Positions 1 to 8,110 of a stretch of 21,389 bases of DNA are shown piece after piece. Each line of letters begins with the position of its first letter. Position 1 is the first letter of the stretch. The stretch covers positions 1 through 21,389 of the forward strand of contig JAYUOV010000006.1 of assembly GCA_043760535.1 (NCBI GenBank), read 5' to 3'. The position numbers and the translations under genes were made by a program. The DNA is from JAZKFT01 sp043760535. GTDB taxonomy: Bacteria; Bacteroidota; Bacteroidia; Chitinophagales; Chitinophagaceae. The notes under the pieces are model-generated. The model did not search any database. It was not told where the DNA came from and saw only the letters and a list, made by a program, of their open reading frames with translations.

Positions 1-898
1 TGAAAAGTTTCTTGATGACCGGTAAAATTTTTCGCTGCCAGGCAGTATGTAGGTGTACTTCGATCTCGTCTAATAGCAACACAAAACTTCATTCGAAAAT
101 ATCCAGGTCATTCACCCATGGAATCCTGTCCATACGCATCAATAAATCAGCTATCCAACTAATAATGGATTTTAGGCCGTCGGGCAATGTGCCAAAATCT
201 ACTTCTTGATTTTCTACTTTAACAAGAACTTTTAATACTGGCTTGTAAGTAAGTTCAAACCCAATTTTAAGACCTATTATGTCAAATAAGGCTTTTGAAA
301 TTTTATTAATAGCACTTGCAAATTTTGCAGAGTCCGCTTTTTGATTGTCATTGCTGGCTAATGCTTCTTTGGTTTTTGTGTTAGCGACCCAGTTAATAAA
401 ATTTTTGGATTGTTGGTTGTTAGCAAAAGACATCGCACCAAATAAAGGATTGTCTGTGATTTCTTCGATAGTGGCAATACTTTCAGATTCAATTTTACGA
501 TAGCTGGAATAAGCAAACATTGCAAAAGAGATGCTGTGTCCGAAGAAGAAGGGTTCATTGATTAAATAGTAGTTATTGTCTTGAGCAAATAAAAAATCTG
601 CCCCCCCACTGCCACTTCCATCTGACAGAACTTTGTAAGTTGAAACCCCGTGAACTCCGCCAAGAAAAGTTCTTATTCCGATTTGACATCCGATTTTTTG
701 CGATATTCTTTGCCGAATTAAATCTGATTTTCCAGCCCCTAAACAATAAAGCAAAGTCGATTTTCCCGAACCGTTCTGGCCAGTAAAAATGTGAACCTCT
801 GCTTCATTTTTATTTATCTTCTAAGGGAAATCAATTTTGAGATCCGCAAAAGGGCCAACACCATCAATACTTAATGATTCTATTCTTCCGTTTTCCAT
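1..898 (-). pseudogene. AAA ATPase pseudogene with two in-frame stops, partial at left edge
   Basis: Reading the minus strand from an ATG at 898 gives one continuous frame running off the left edge. It starts with an SMC/RecF-type N-terminus (short MENGRIESLSIDGVGPF segment), then Walker A GQNGSGKS near 760-783, and near the edge Walker B LLLDEIEVHLH (about 45-85) followed by AWQRKILP. This is the layout of AAA_15/AAA_21 ATPases that often act in phage defence. The frame is broken twice without any frameshift: TAG at 821-823, before Walker A, and TGA at 89-91, just before Walker B. Any peptide made between the stops (from a TTG at 754) would lack both nucleotide-binding motifs. I infer a recently decayed gene. 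Two sequencing errors are possible but less likely. The C-terminus and any partner gene lie outside the window. Confidence 0.75.
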
Positions 899-958
899 GA
901 TTCAAAAATAAGAAAGCATTGGTGAGAAACCTATAAAAGCCTTTGACCTTGTACATGA

Positions 959-1170
959 CTACTTCCAATTGCTGAAAGCCCACCAAACCAGCACCGGCTG
1001 CAACACCAGCAATCTTACCCACATAGTCCATACCGGAAAACAAAAGCTGGGCTTGGGAAAGCAGCCGCCCTGCTGTATCATGTATCTATGCGAAGGAATA
1101 AAAGCGATAAGCATGGCTATGATTCCCAAAGCTGCCCACTTACGGGTGGCAGGAAATAAACAAAAACGGC
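959..1170 (-). pseudogene. probable DoxX-family C-terminal remnant
   Basis: On the minus strand a frame ending at TAG 959-961 reads through a hydrophobic stretch with PATRKWAALGIIAMLIAFIP, then RYMIQQ, and then TMWVRLLVLQPVLVWWAF. From memory this resembles the last two membrane segments of Bacteroidota DoxX-like proteins (ATRKWAAxGIIxLLIAVFP followed by WVRLPLQ-like text). About the first half of a DoxX protein is missing: upstream there is no start codon and no continuing membrane segment. I infer a gene fragment. It lies between another pseudogene and tatC, so this looks like an eroding region. Family assignment is by eye only. Confidence 0.45.
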
Positions 1171-1195
1171 TGTTTAAGCTTTGATTTTAAAGTTG

Positions 1196-1312
1196 CTAAA
1201 TAGTTTTAAAGACTTCACAAAATGCATCTATATCAATAGCAGTCAACTTTGGGAAGGATATGTTTTTAAGAATATCAAAGTGCCTGCCTTGTGTTAACCA
1301 ATCCCTAATCAA
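1196..1312 (-). pseudogene. short orphan reading frame, possible gene tail
   Basis: A 38-codon minus-strand frame ends at TAG 1196-1198. It contains LIRDWLTQGRHFDILKN, then SFPKLTAIDIDAFCEVF, and is closed upstream by another stop. Its composition looks protein-like, with amphipathic pattern and no low complexity, but it has no start codon. I do not recognise the family. It may be the C-terminal tail of a lost gene, which fits the adjacent DoxX-like fragment and ATPase pseudogene. The rest of the 899-1364 gap shows only an AT-rich leader before tatC. Confidence 0.25.
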
Positions 1313-1331
1313 CTAATTACTAACTCCCCCT

Positions 1332-1339
1332 TACCTTTG
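1332..1339 (+). promoter_or_regulatory. possible Bacteroidota -7 element for tatC
   Basis: TACCTTTG fits the Bacteroidota -7 consensus TAnnTTTG and lies 25 bp before the GTG start of tatC. I see no TTG at the usual -33 spacing, so this is a weak promoter call. Confidence 0.3.
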
Positions 1340-1364
1340 CCCACATATAAAAATACGACCAACA

Positions 1365-2225
1365 GTGGCTTTGAATTTATTAAAACGGCGAAATAAAGAA
1401 GGGCAGGAAGAGATGAGTTTTGTGGACCATCTGGAAGAGCTGCGCTGGCATGTGGTAAGGTCGGTAATAGCGGTACTGGTATTGGGTATTACCTGTTTTG
1501 TGTATCGTGATTTTTTGTTCGATACTATTATACTCGGGCCTATTCAAAACAATTTTGTAACCTACGACTGGTTTTGCCAGTTAGGCCAAAAGCTGGGCAT
1601 GGGCAAAAGCCTCTGTATGCCAGCGATGGATATTAAAATGCAAACCACCACTTTCGGTGGTCAGTTTATCAGCAGTATCACCATTTCTTTTGTTATGGGT
1701 TTTATTATAGCCTTCCCGTACATTTTCTGGGAGTTTTGGAAGTTTATTAAACCAGCATTAAAACCAGGCGAACTTAAAAACACAAAAGGCGCCATTTTTT
1801 GGGTCACATTTTTCTTTTTAACAGGTGTGGCGTTTGGCTATTTTTTAATGGCACCATTTACCTTTAATTTTTTGGCCAATTTTAAAATAGGCACCCAAAA
1901 CCTTATTGAAACCAAGCCCACCATCAGCGATTATATAGATAATATGATGGACATTACCTTGGGCTGTGGCCTAGCTTTTGAACTGCCAATAATTAGTTTT
2001 GTGCTTACCCGAATAGGGCTTGTTACCCCTAAATTTTTAAGCGATTACCGTAAATATGCTTACGTGGCCTTGCTGGTAATTGCCGCCATCATTACCCCAT
2101 CACCCGACTGGATGAGCCAAACGATTGTAGTGATACCGCTAATATTGCTATACGAATTAAGTATTTTGGTGAGTAAAAGAGTAGCTAAAAAGGTGGAGGA
2201 AAAAGATAAAGAAGAGTGGAGTTAG
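1365..2225 (+). CDS. tatC: Sec-independent (Tat) protein translocase subunit TatC
   Basis: TatC is the polytopic inner-membrane receptor that binds twin-arginine signal peptides and, with TatA, exports folded proteins. The 286-aa product has the family's N-terminal signature MSFVDHLEELRWHVVRS (about residues 17-33). Several membrane segments follow, and the C-terminal half has the conserved FELPIISFVLTRIGLV and ITPSPDWMSQ stretches. The start is a GTG at 1365; no better in-frame ATG precedes the conserved block. Length is slightly above the usual 240-270 because of an insertion between the first two membrane segments (about residues 58-80) and a charged C-terminal tail. No tatA or tatB lies beside it. 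It probably forms a core-gene pair with rpiB, since both read the same way and are 131 bp apart. Confidence 0.95.
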   Translation: MALNLLKRRNKEGQEEMSFVDHLEELRWHVVRSVIAVLVLGITCFVYRDFLFDTIILGPIQNNFVTYDWFCQLGQKLGMGKSLCMPAMDIKMQTTTFGGQFISSITISFVMGFIIAFPYIFWEFWKFIKPALKPGELKNTKGAIFWVTFFFLTGVAFGYFLMAPFTFNFLANFKIGTQNLIETKPTISDYIDNMMDITLGCGLAFELPIISFVLTRIGLVTPKFLSDYRKYAYVALLVIAAIITPSPDWMSQTIVVIPLILLYELSILVSKRVAKKVEEKDKEEWS

Positions 2226-2239
2226 ATTAGTTGATTGGG

Positions 2240-2385
2240 GATTGGTTCATTGGTTGATTAGTTTAACCTATGCCAATCAAATTGCAGGGATTAATTTAAA
2301 AATCAATTAAAAAAAGTTGCAACCTTTTGGCTTTATAGTTTCAATATCATTTCATTATGCAAACCAATCAACCAATTAACCAATC
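2240..2385. repeat. 24-bp imperfect inverted repeat spanning the rpiB leader
   Basis: The arm at 2240-2263 is the reverse complement of 2362-2385 in 22 of 24 positions. The core text is GATTGGTT-ATTGGTTGATT-GTT. The right arm encodes residues 3-10 of RpiB, and the ATG at 2357 sits at the base of the stem. The same low-complexity TTGGTTGATTAG-type text recurs in the tatC upstream region (about 1293-1320), so the family may be an expanding simple repeat rather than a designed leader structure. Confidence 0.6.
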
Positions 2386-2836
2386 AACCAGTTTCGACCT
2401 CTCAAAACCCATTGCCATTGGTGCCGACCATGCCGGTTTTGAATATAAAATGGCACTTGTAAAATGGCTAAATGCCAAAGGTTATCAGGTAACAGATTTT
2501 GGCCTGCACGAAAACATAAGTGTGGATTATCCCGACTATGCCCACCCGGTGGCATTGGCAGTAGAAAGCGGCGAAGTAGCTTTTGGTATTTTAATTTGTG
2601 GCAGTGCCAATGGCGTGGCCATTACTGCCAATAAGCATCAGGGCATACGTGCCGGCCTTTGCTGGGAAAATGAAGTAGCTAAGCTGGTGAGACTTCATAA
2701 CGATGCCAATATCATCTGTATCCCTGCCCGTTTTGTTGCAGAGGTTCTGGCCGAAGAAATGATAGAAACCTTTATAACCACTGCTTTTGAAGGCGGCAGA
2801 CATGCTACAAGGGTTGGTAAGATTGCTTGCGGGTAG
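2357..2836 (+). CDS. rpiB: ribose 5-phosphate isomerase B
   Basis: RpiB interconverts ribose 5-phosphate and ribulose 5-phosphate in the cytosolic non-oxidative pentose phosphate pathway. The 159-aa product shows the family blocks in order: PIAIGADHAGFEYK (about residues 19-32), DYPDYAHPVA (about 57-66) and the catalytic-cysteine region GILICGSANGVAITANKH. Other RpiB proteins often read CGTG or CGSG, so the A in CGSANG is a mild variant. The N-terminus (MQTNQPINQST) is encoded by the simple repeat described separately and extends about 12 residues before the conserved fold. No later start codon lies before the conserved block, so I keep the ATG at 2357. Confidence 0.93.
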   Translation: MQTNQPINQSTSFDLSKPIAIGADHAGFEYKMALVKWLNAKGYQVTDFGLHENISVDYPDYAHPVALAVESGEVAFGILICGSANGVAITANKHQGIRAGLCWENEVAKLVRLHNDANIICIPARFVAEVLAEEMIETFITTAFEGGRHATRVGKIACG

Positions 2837-2920
2837 GCGTTGTTTTTAAAATAAAAAAGTTTAGATTGTATAGTACTCTCAAATTGTACCCAAGTCAACT
2901 TTAATTTCAAGCGAAGCATA

Positions 2921-4129
2921 ATGATTAAAAAGATTACGATACAAAATTTTTTTGGTTTTGGACAAACCGAACCAATTGAAATGAATACAGAAACCAACAT
3001 TCTTGTTGGCATTAATGGTTCTGGCAAGTCTAATTTTATTAAAGCAATCCATCTGCTGTACGAAAGTGTAGTTGGAGAAGGAATGGAAAAGTTGTTTTCG
3101 GCAAATTGGGGTGGCTTTTCCGGCGTTTCTAATTTCGCCTATGATTCAAATGAGATTGTTATTATTTATGAGTTTGATAAATTACAAATAGCAAACGCTT
3201 TGGGTCTGGAGGGTTTTAAATTTCAAACGAATCCTTTTTATGAAATCAAAATATCAAAAGTTGGAAATGCAGCATACCGACTTTCTGAGTGGTTTTACAA
3301 TTTCAACCCCGGAAAACCTTCGCCATTTACTTATTTAAAAGTGGAAAACGGATACGCTGTAGTTTCAAAAAGAAACAAAGAGGGCATTAAAATAGAAAAA
3401 GTTGAATCTTTCAATTCATCAGAATTAATTCTTAGGCAGCTTTCTGATCCGGATGAATATTTTCCATTATTCACCATAAAAAAAGCAATTGAGCAAATTT
3501 CTATTTACAACTATTTTGATACTACAGCAAACAGCGCAATAAGGGGCTTGTCGCCTTATTTTTCTGAATCAAAATTATTATCCGACGGTATTAACTTGAC
3601 CATTCTTTTAAATTATCTTAATGGCAATGACACTGTTGCTTATGATAAAATAATGGACGAGTGGAAAAACATAAATCCACAGTTTAGAGAACTGGTTTTT
3701 TCACAACCAATTGCAGGCAAAACATCTCTTGGACTTAAAGAAAAAGGACTGAAAAGAACAATCCCAATTGAAAACCTTTCTGATGGAAGTATTCGTTTCT
3801 TGATTCTTTTATCCATTTTGTATAATCCCAAACGTGGTAATCTTGTTTGTATTGATGAGCCAGAAATTGGCCTGCATCCAGACATGATCAATACGATAGC
3901 CAAGGGGATACAATATGCAGCCAAATCGGGTACACAAATGATTATCGCAACTCATTCTCCCTTGTTGCTAAATAATTTCGATTTGGAAGACCTAATGGTT
4001 TTTGAAAAAAATGAACAAAACCAAACTGTCATCTCCAGAAAGAGTGAAGATGATTTTAAAGAATGGGAAGGGGGTTTTTTAGTTGGGCAAATGTGGTTAA
4101 GCGGAAAATTGGGTGGCGTAAGATGGTAA
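2921..4129 (+). CDS. SMC/RecF-like AAA ATPase of a probable two-gene defence unit
   Basis: This 402-aa protein has a complete ABC-type ATPase core. Walker A GINGSGKSN is at residues 30-38, the signature LSDGS at about 286-290, Walker B LVCIDEPEIGLHP at about 307-319, and an H-loop/switch ATHSP near 343-347. The middle insertion is short and lacks a long coiled coil, as in AAA_15/AAA_21 proteins rather than SMC or RecN. Its stop overlaps the start of the following DUF4276 gene by 7 bp (ATGGTAA), which implies translational coupling and a joint function. ATPases of this class paired with TOPRIM-type partners act in phage defence: OLD/Gabija, PARIS AriA with AriB, and RloA-RloB are examples. The exact subtype here is inference. 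It sits between rpiB and a convergent ATPase gene, a typical accessory insertion. Confidence 0.85.
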   Translation: MIKKITIQNFFGFGQTEPIEMNTETNILVGINGSGKSNFIKAIHLLYESVVGEGMEKLFSANWGGFSGVSNFAYDSNEIVIIYEFDKLQIANALGLEGFKFQTNPFYEIKISKVGNAAYRLSEWFYNFNPGKPSPFTYLKVENGYAVVSKRNKEGIKIEKVESFNSSELILRQLSDPDEYFPLFTIKKAIEQISIYNYFDTTANSAIRGLSPYFSESKLLSDGINLTILLNYLNGNDTVAYDKIMDEWKNINPQFRELVFSQPIAGKTSLGLKEKGLKRTIPIENLSDGSIRFLILLSILYNPKRGNLVCIDEPEIGLHPDMINTIAKGIQYAAKSGTQMIIATHSPLLLNNFDLEDLMVFEKNEQNQTVISRKSEDDFKEWEGGFLVGQMWLSGKLGGVRW

Positions 4130-4758
4130 CGATTACAATTTTTATAGAAGGTGGCGTAGTACCGCATACTAATGATGCTACTTCTACAATCAATGGTAGT
4201 AGTAGGCTTAGGGAAGCTTTTCATAAATTATTGAATGGCGTAATAAACAACGAAAGTTTTCGACTAATCGTTGAATTAAGTGGAGGATGGAAACCCACTG
4301 TCACCCATTTTAAAAATCAATATTCACCCAATACATTGCTATTAATTGATTTGGATGGGGCAGAGGAAACAAAAAACAGTAAATTGGATGAGTTTGATTT
4401 AGAAGGTTATGAAACCTCCAGTTTTTTCATGGTTCAAAAAATGGAAGCCTGGATACTATCCCAAATTGAAACAGTAGATTCTTACTTTTCATCTAATTTC
4501 CTAAGAAAAGATACCATTGCTCTCACTAACGACGAATCTATTTTAAACAAAGCCCCTCAATCATTTAGGCATCCGGATTTTGTTTTAAAAACAATTCTTG
4601 CCAAACATTTTGTTGTAATTAAAAATGGAAAGGAAAAAAAATTAGAGTATGGAAAACTAAAGCATGCTCCACTACTCCTTGAAATTTTAGACATCCAAAA
4701 ACTGCGTTCTGATTTTGTAGATGTAGCCAACCTGATAGCCAAAATATTGGCATCTTAA
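4123..4758 (+). CDS. DUF4276-like TOPRIM-fold protein, partner of the AAA ATPase
   Basis: Starting at ATG 4123 (4063 is also open, but lies inside the ATPase gene), the product is 211 aa and begins with IFIEGG. The acidic E9, followed by LLIDLDG with D76 and D78, matches the E...DxD pattern of TOPRIM domains. MVQKMEAW (residues 103-110) and the KLKHAPLLLEILD segment near the C-terminus are typical of DUF4276 proteins as I recall them. DUF4276 proteins are often encoded beside AAA ATPases, and TOPRIM partners in OLD- or PARIS-like systems act as nucleases. Nuclease activity here is inferred, not shown. The gene is convergent with the next ATPase gene and the two share a TTAA at 4755-4758 that supplies both stop codons, so no terminator fits between them. 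Confidence 0.75.
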   Translation: MVTITIFIEGGVVPHTNDATSTINGSSRLREAFHKLLNGVINNESFRLIVELSGGWKPTVTHFKNQYSPNTLLLIDLDGAEETKNSKLDEFDLEGYETSSFFMVQKMEAWILSQIETVDSYFSSNFLRKDTIALTNDESILNKAPQSFRHPDFVLKTILAKHFVVIKNGKEKKLEYGKLKHAPLLLEILDIQKLRSDFVDVANLIAKILAS

Positions 4759-6212
4759 AGTGATTCAATAGGTTCAAACAACTTCTCCATCGTTATTTCC
4801 TGCTCTATTTCTTCTAAATAATATTTATTTCTGATGGCTGGGTAAGTCGTTATCAGCGTTGTAAATATGGCCTTTCTGGTTTTTGTTGCCTGCCTAAATA
4901 TGGATTCTTTCATTCGTAATTGTGCAGCATATGTATTGGTTATGGCAAAATTATCCCGGGAAAATTTTGCTTCGCATAGATTGATGGCCTGGTCGGCACG
5001 GTCTATCAGCATATCTATTTGTGTGCCGCCAAGCGTATCGTTGCCCTTAAATTTCCACGAACTGCATTGTGTATAAACGCCCCGTATGCCCAGGGCCGAT
5101 TTTATTTGGTCTATGTGCAGCATGCAAATGTTTTCGAACGCATAACCGCTCCACGCTGCGTAGCTGCTTTTGCCTGCAAGCTGCTCCCAGGTTCCGCTTC
5201 CGCTTATTTTATTAGATTTAATAAATTTTAAGTAAAAAAGCGAATACAGGTCGGTAAGCTTGTAAATAGATTCCTTCTTTTTATTGATAAATGGCTGATA
5301 GATAGATACAAAATCACATTCCACCAATTCTTCCAAAGCCCGTGACAAGGAGCCCTCATTTAGCTTTGATACCTGTGCTATATCGGCCCGGCTAATACCC
5401 TGTGGCTTTGCGGCGAGGGCTTCAATAATAGCAATGTGGTTATCGGCATTTTTAAACAGCGAATGATACAGTTGTGCGTATTCGCCATATAGTAAACCAT
5501 TTGGAGAAAAACAAATTTCGTCGATAAGCTGTGTGGCGGTTTTTCCATTTGTTATTTCTTTCAGGTAAAATGGAATGCCACCCATAGCCATATAAATTTC
5601 CAAAATTTGATACTGCGGCAGCGTTACGCCAAGTTCAGCAAGGTAGCGTGTTGTTTCGTGGAGGTTAAATGGAAGTAGCTTCATTCGATGCGTTACCCTG
5701 TTATAAAGACCGCCTCTTGCATTAATCAGGTTCTTCTTAATCCACGAAGTGGCAGAGCCGCAGGCTATCAGCAATATATTGTCCATAGCAGACACGTGCT
5801 GATTCCAAAAAAACTCCAGAGCTGATACAAAGCCCGATTTCGGCGTATCTATCCAGGGCATTTCATCTATAAAAACCACCAGTTTTGTATTTGTAACAGG
5901 TAGGCCACTTAGATAATTAGCTAAATATTTAAAGGCAATTTGCCAGGATGCAGGAGGTTGCGTTTCCTTTTGTCCGCTTGTTCGTTTAAGGTATTCATCA
6001 AAAAAATTATTAAGCTGTGCCTCATTTTTACCATCCCTTGTGCCGGTAAAATCGAACACGATATGGTTCTTAAGGTATTGCCGTATCAAAAAGGTTTTGC
6101 CCACCCTTCTGCGGCCGTAAACAGCTAAAAACTCCGATGACCCTAACAGCAAAAGTTTATTAAGCGTTTCGGTTTCCTTTTGCCTGCCAATGAGTTTTTT
6201 TACAATAGCCAT
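4755..6212 (-). CDS. archaeal-type AAA ATPase (ATPase_2 with DUF234/PD-(D/E)xK-like C-terminus)
   Basis: The 485-aa product has Walker A GRRRVGKT (residues 33-40) in the context AVYGRRRVGKT, which is a hallmark of the archaeal ATPase_2 family. Walker B is VVFIDEMPWID near residue 115, and a sensor-like LIACGSATSW follows. The middle (about 260-330) has a winged-helix look (GISRADIAQVSKLNEGSLSR), suggesting DNA binding. The C-terminus has QIDMLIDR then NLCEAKFS (about 400-416), the D...ExK arrangement of restriction-endonuclease-like folds. Cellular role is unknown for most members; DNA-related or mobile-element roles have been suggested. It has its own unusual operator array immediately upstream, so autoregulation is likely. 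The other possibility is a toxin-like or defence ATPase. Confidence 0.85.
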   Translation of the reverse strand: MAIVKKLIGRQKETETLNKLLLLGSSEFLAVYGRRRVGKTFLIRQYLKNHIVFDFTGTRDGKNEAQLNNFFDEYLKRTSGQKETQPPASWQIAFKYLANYLSGLPVTNTKLVVFIDEMPWIDTPKSGFVSALEFFWNQHVSAMDNILLIACGSATSWIKKNLINARGGLYNRVTHRMKLLPFNLHETTRYLAELGVTLPQYQILEIYMAMGGIPFYLKEITNGKTATQLIDEICFSPNGLLYGEYAQLYHSLFKNADNHIAIIEALAAKPQGISRADIAQVSKLNEGSLSRALEELVECDFVSIYQPFINKKKESIYKLTDLYSLFYLKFIKSNKISGSGTWEQLAGKSSYAAWSGYAFENICMLHIDQIKSALGIRGVYTQCSSWKFKGNDTLGGTQIDMLIDRADQAINLCEAKFSRDNFAITNTYAAQLRMKESIFRQATKTRKAIFTTLITTYPAIRNKYYLEEIEQEITMEKLFEPIESL

Positions 6213-6216
6213 ATAC

Positions 6217-6316
6217 TATAATTGGAGAAATGTAAGTAAAAATACTACATTTCTCCAATTATAAATTTTTATCTTTGGAGAAATCAGGATAAAAACACCA
6301 CATTTCTCCAATTATA
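6217..6316. promoter_or_regulatory. tandem duplicated dyad operator upstream of the ATPase gene
   Basis: Four copies of a TTGGAGAAAT word alternate in orientation. Copy 1 at 6217-6234 (tataattggagaaatgta) and copy 2 at 6246-6263 are perfect 18-bp inverted repeats. Copy 3 (6275-6284) is a 10-bp partial and copy 4 (6300-6316) is a 17-bp inverted match. TTGG to CCAA spans exactly 37 bp in both dyads (6222-6258 and 6275-6311), and the second dyad is shifted by 53 bp. The first copy begins 5 bp before the ATG of the minus-strand ATPase gene. I infer an operator or attachment-like site. A TATCTTTG -7-like box (6270-6277) overlaps copy 3 on the plus strand. Confidence 0.75.
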
Positions 6317-6323
6317 ATATCCA

Positions 6324-7871
6324 TTAAAACCAACTTTTCTTCCTGCTACTTCTGCCACCAAGGCCTAAAGCACCAAGCAAACTGCGGGTAATAATGTTAG
6401 CGGCTGTACGTAATGTACTCTTAACCACACTGTTATCCAATACTTTTTCCACGGCACTCGGCTCGTCTTTTTCCTCTTTTTCTTCTTTGGCTTCGGCTGT
6501 TCTTTGTACGGCTTCTTCTATTTTGGCGTTGAGTAATTCGTAGGCACTTTCGCTGTCTATAACCTTATTGTACTTGGCTACCAGTTTAGATGTTGCCGTC
6601 ATACTGCTTACTTCTGCATCTGTCAAAACATCCATGCGGCTGCGGGGCGGCGCCATCATGCAGTGTACAAGCGGAGTGGGAATCCCCTTTTCGTTAAGCA
6701 GGGTTACCATGGCTTCGCCAATACCCATTTGGGTTATCAGGTCTTCGGTTTTGTAAAATTCAGTTTCGGGGTAATTCTCGGCTGTCTGCTTGATTATTTT
6801 ACGGTCGGCAGCGGTAAATGCACGGAGGGCATGTTGAATCTTCATACCCAACTGGCCGAGCACACTTGCCGGCACATCCATTGGGTTTTGGGTGCAGAAA
6901 AAAATACCGATGCCTTTGGACCGGATAAGTTTGATAACCGTTTCTATCTGATCCAGCAATGCCTGGCTGGCTTCGTTAAATATCAGGTGGGCTTCATCTA
7001 TAAACAATACCAGTTTGGGCTTGTCCATATCGCCTTCTTCGGGGCAGGTGGCGTATAGTTCGGCCAGCATCTGCAGCATAAAACTGCTGAATAGTTTCGG
7101 CTTGTCCTGCATATCCATCAGCCGCAGTACACTCACCATGCCACGGCCATCATCGCTAATCCGCATCAGGTCTTCTACCTCAAAACTTTTTTCACCAAAA
7201 AACATATCAGCACCCTGCTGTTGTAGTTCTATCACTTTTCGCAAAATGGTACCACTTGTGGTGGTGCTTATTTTACCGTATGTTTTTTCTATTTCCGGCT
7301 TGCCTTCGTTGGCCGCAAATTGTAGTATTTTAATAAAATCCTTCAGATCCAGGATGGGCCATTTGTTGTCGTCGCAGTATTTAAACATCATGGCCACAAA
7401 GCCTTGTTGCGTATCGTTTAACCCCAAAACCTTACTAAGTAAAATAGGGCCAAATTCGCTTACGGTGGCACGTAGCTGTACACCCTCAAGCTTGCTGCCA
7501 AGCTTTAATAATTCTACCGGAAAACCTGTTGGTTGCCAGGTAATATTCAGCAACTGGCTGCGGTCGGTTATTTTATCGTTGATGGTTCCGGGTTGGGCTA
7601 TACCGCTGAAATCGCCTTTAATATCCATCACCACTACCGGTACACTAGCGTCGCTAAGGGCTTCGGTAATCATCTGCAGGGTTTTGGTTTTTCCTGTACC
7701 GGTAGCTCCGGCCACAAGACCATGACGGTTCATGGTTTTTAGCGGCAGGCATACATCGGCGCCGCTTACCACGGCACCATCTACCATGCCGCATCCCAGT
7801 TTTATAAATTCTCCTTTAAAAGTGTAGCCATTGTTTACGGCTTGTAAAAAAATCTCTGTTTCGGGCATCAT
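6324..7871 (-). CDS. HerA-like ATPase of the DUF853 (YjgR) family
   Basis: The 515-aa protein has Walker A GATGTGKT at residues 55-62, preceded by NRHGLVAG as in HerA/FtsK-type pumps. VVVMDIKGDFSGI follows shortly after, and Walker B KLVLFIDEAHLIF lies near residue 285. FFCTQNPMDVP and GQLGMKIQHALRAFTAADRK are conserved DUF853 stretches. This matches E. coli YjgR, whose function is not established; it lacks a proven nuclease partner such as NurA. The C-terminus is charged (EAKEEKEEKDE, about 465-475), then basic. The start is one of two adjacent ATGs at 7871 or 7868. It is separated from mnmG upstream by 239 bp, so it may be transcribed alone. Confidence 0.88.
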   Translation of the reverse strand: MMPETEIFLQAVNNGYTFKGEFIKLGCGMVDGAVVSGADVCLPLKTMNRHGLVAGATGTGKTKTLQMITEALSDASVPVVVMDIKGDFSGIAQPGTINDKITDRSQLLNITWQPTGFPVELLKLGSKLEGVQLRATVSEFGPILLSKVLGLNDTQQGFVAMMFKYCDDNKWPILDLKDFIKILQFAANEGKPEIEKTYGKISTTTSGTILRKVIELQQQGADMFFGEKSFEVEDLMRISDDGRGMVSVLRLMDMQDKPKLFSSFMLQMLAELYATCPEEGDMDKPKLVLFIDEAHLIFNEASQALLDQIETVIKLIRSKGIGIFFCTQNPMDVPASVLGQLGMKIQHALRAFTAADRKIIKQTAENYPETEFYKTEDLITQMGIGEAMVTLLNEKGIPTPLVHCMMAPPRSRMDVLTDAEVSSMTATSKLVAKYNKVIDSESAYELLNAKIEEAVQRTAEAKEEKEEKDEPSAVEKVLDNSVVKSTLRTAANIITRSLLGALGLGGRSSRKKSWF

Positions 7872-8110
7872 TAAATATTTGAGTGGAAGTTACTTACTGG
7901 ATTGGAAAGCAATCGGCTGATTTTAATTTTCTTTTCTAAAATGCTTTATGGTTAGTTAGCAAATGTTAAGTGGTAAGTAGCTGGCCCAGATTTTTTAATG
8001 CTTTGCAGAAAACAAGACCAGGGTTGGCTATAAATGTGCTTGAGCCAGATATAAATGAAAAACACACGGCCAAATGGCCATGCGTTATAAATATATTGAC
8101 AATCAACGTA

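Noticed and set aside
89..823. Stop-codon recoding or selenocysteine at the TGA in the left-edge ATPase
   Set aside because: A second, different stop (TAG) occurs in the same frame, there is no SECIS-like context that I can see, and other genes in the window use TAG and TGA/TAA normally.
969..1184. Plus-strand reading frame of 71 codons
   Set aside because: It is the shadow of the DoxX-like minus-strand fragment and has no protein-like pattern of its own.
7015..7725. Plus-strand reading frame of 236 codons inside the DUF853 gene
   Set aside because: It lies antisense to a strongly conserved gene, is rich in Ser/Pro/Leu as antisense frames often are, and matches nothing I know.
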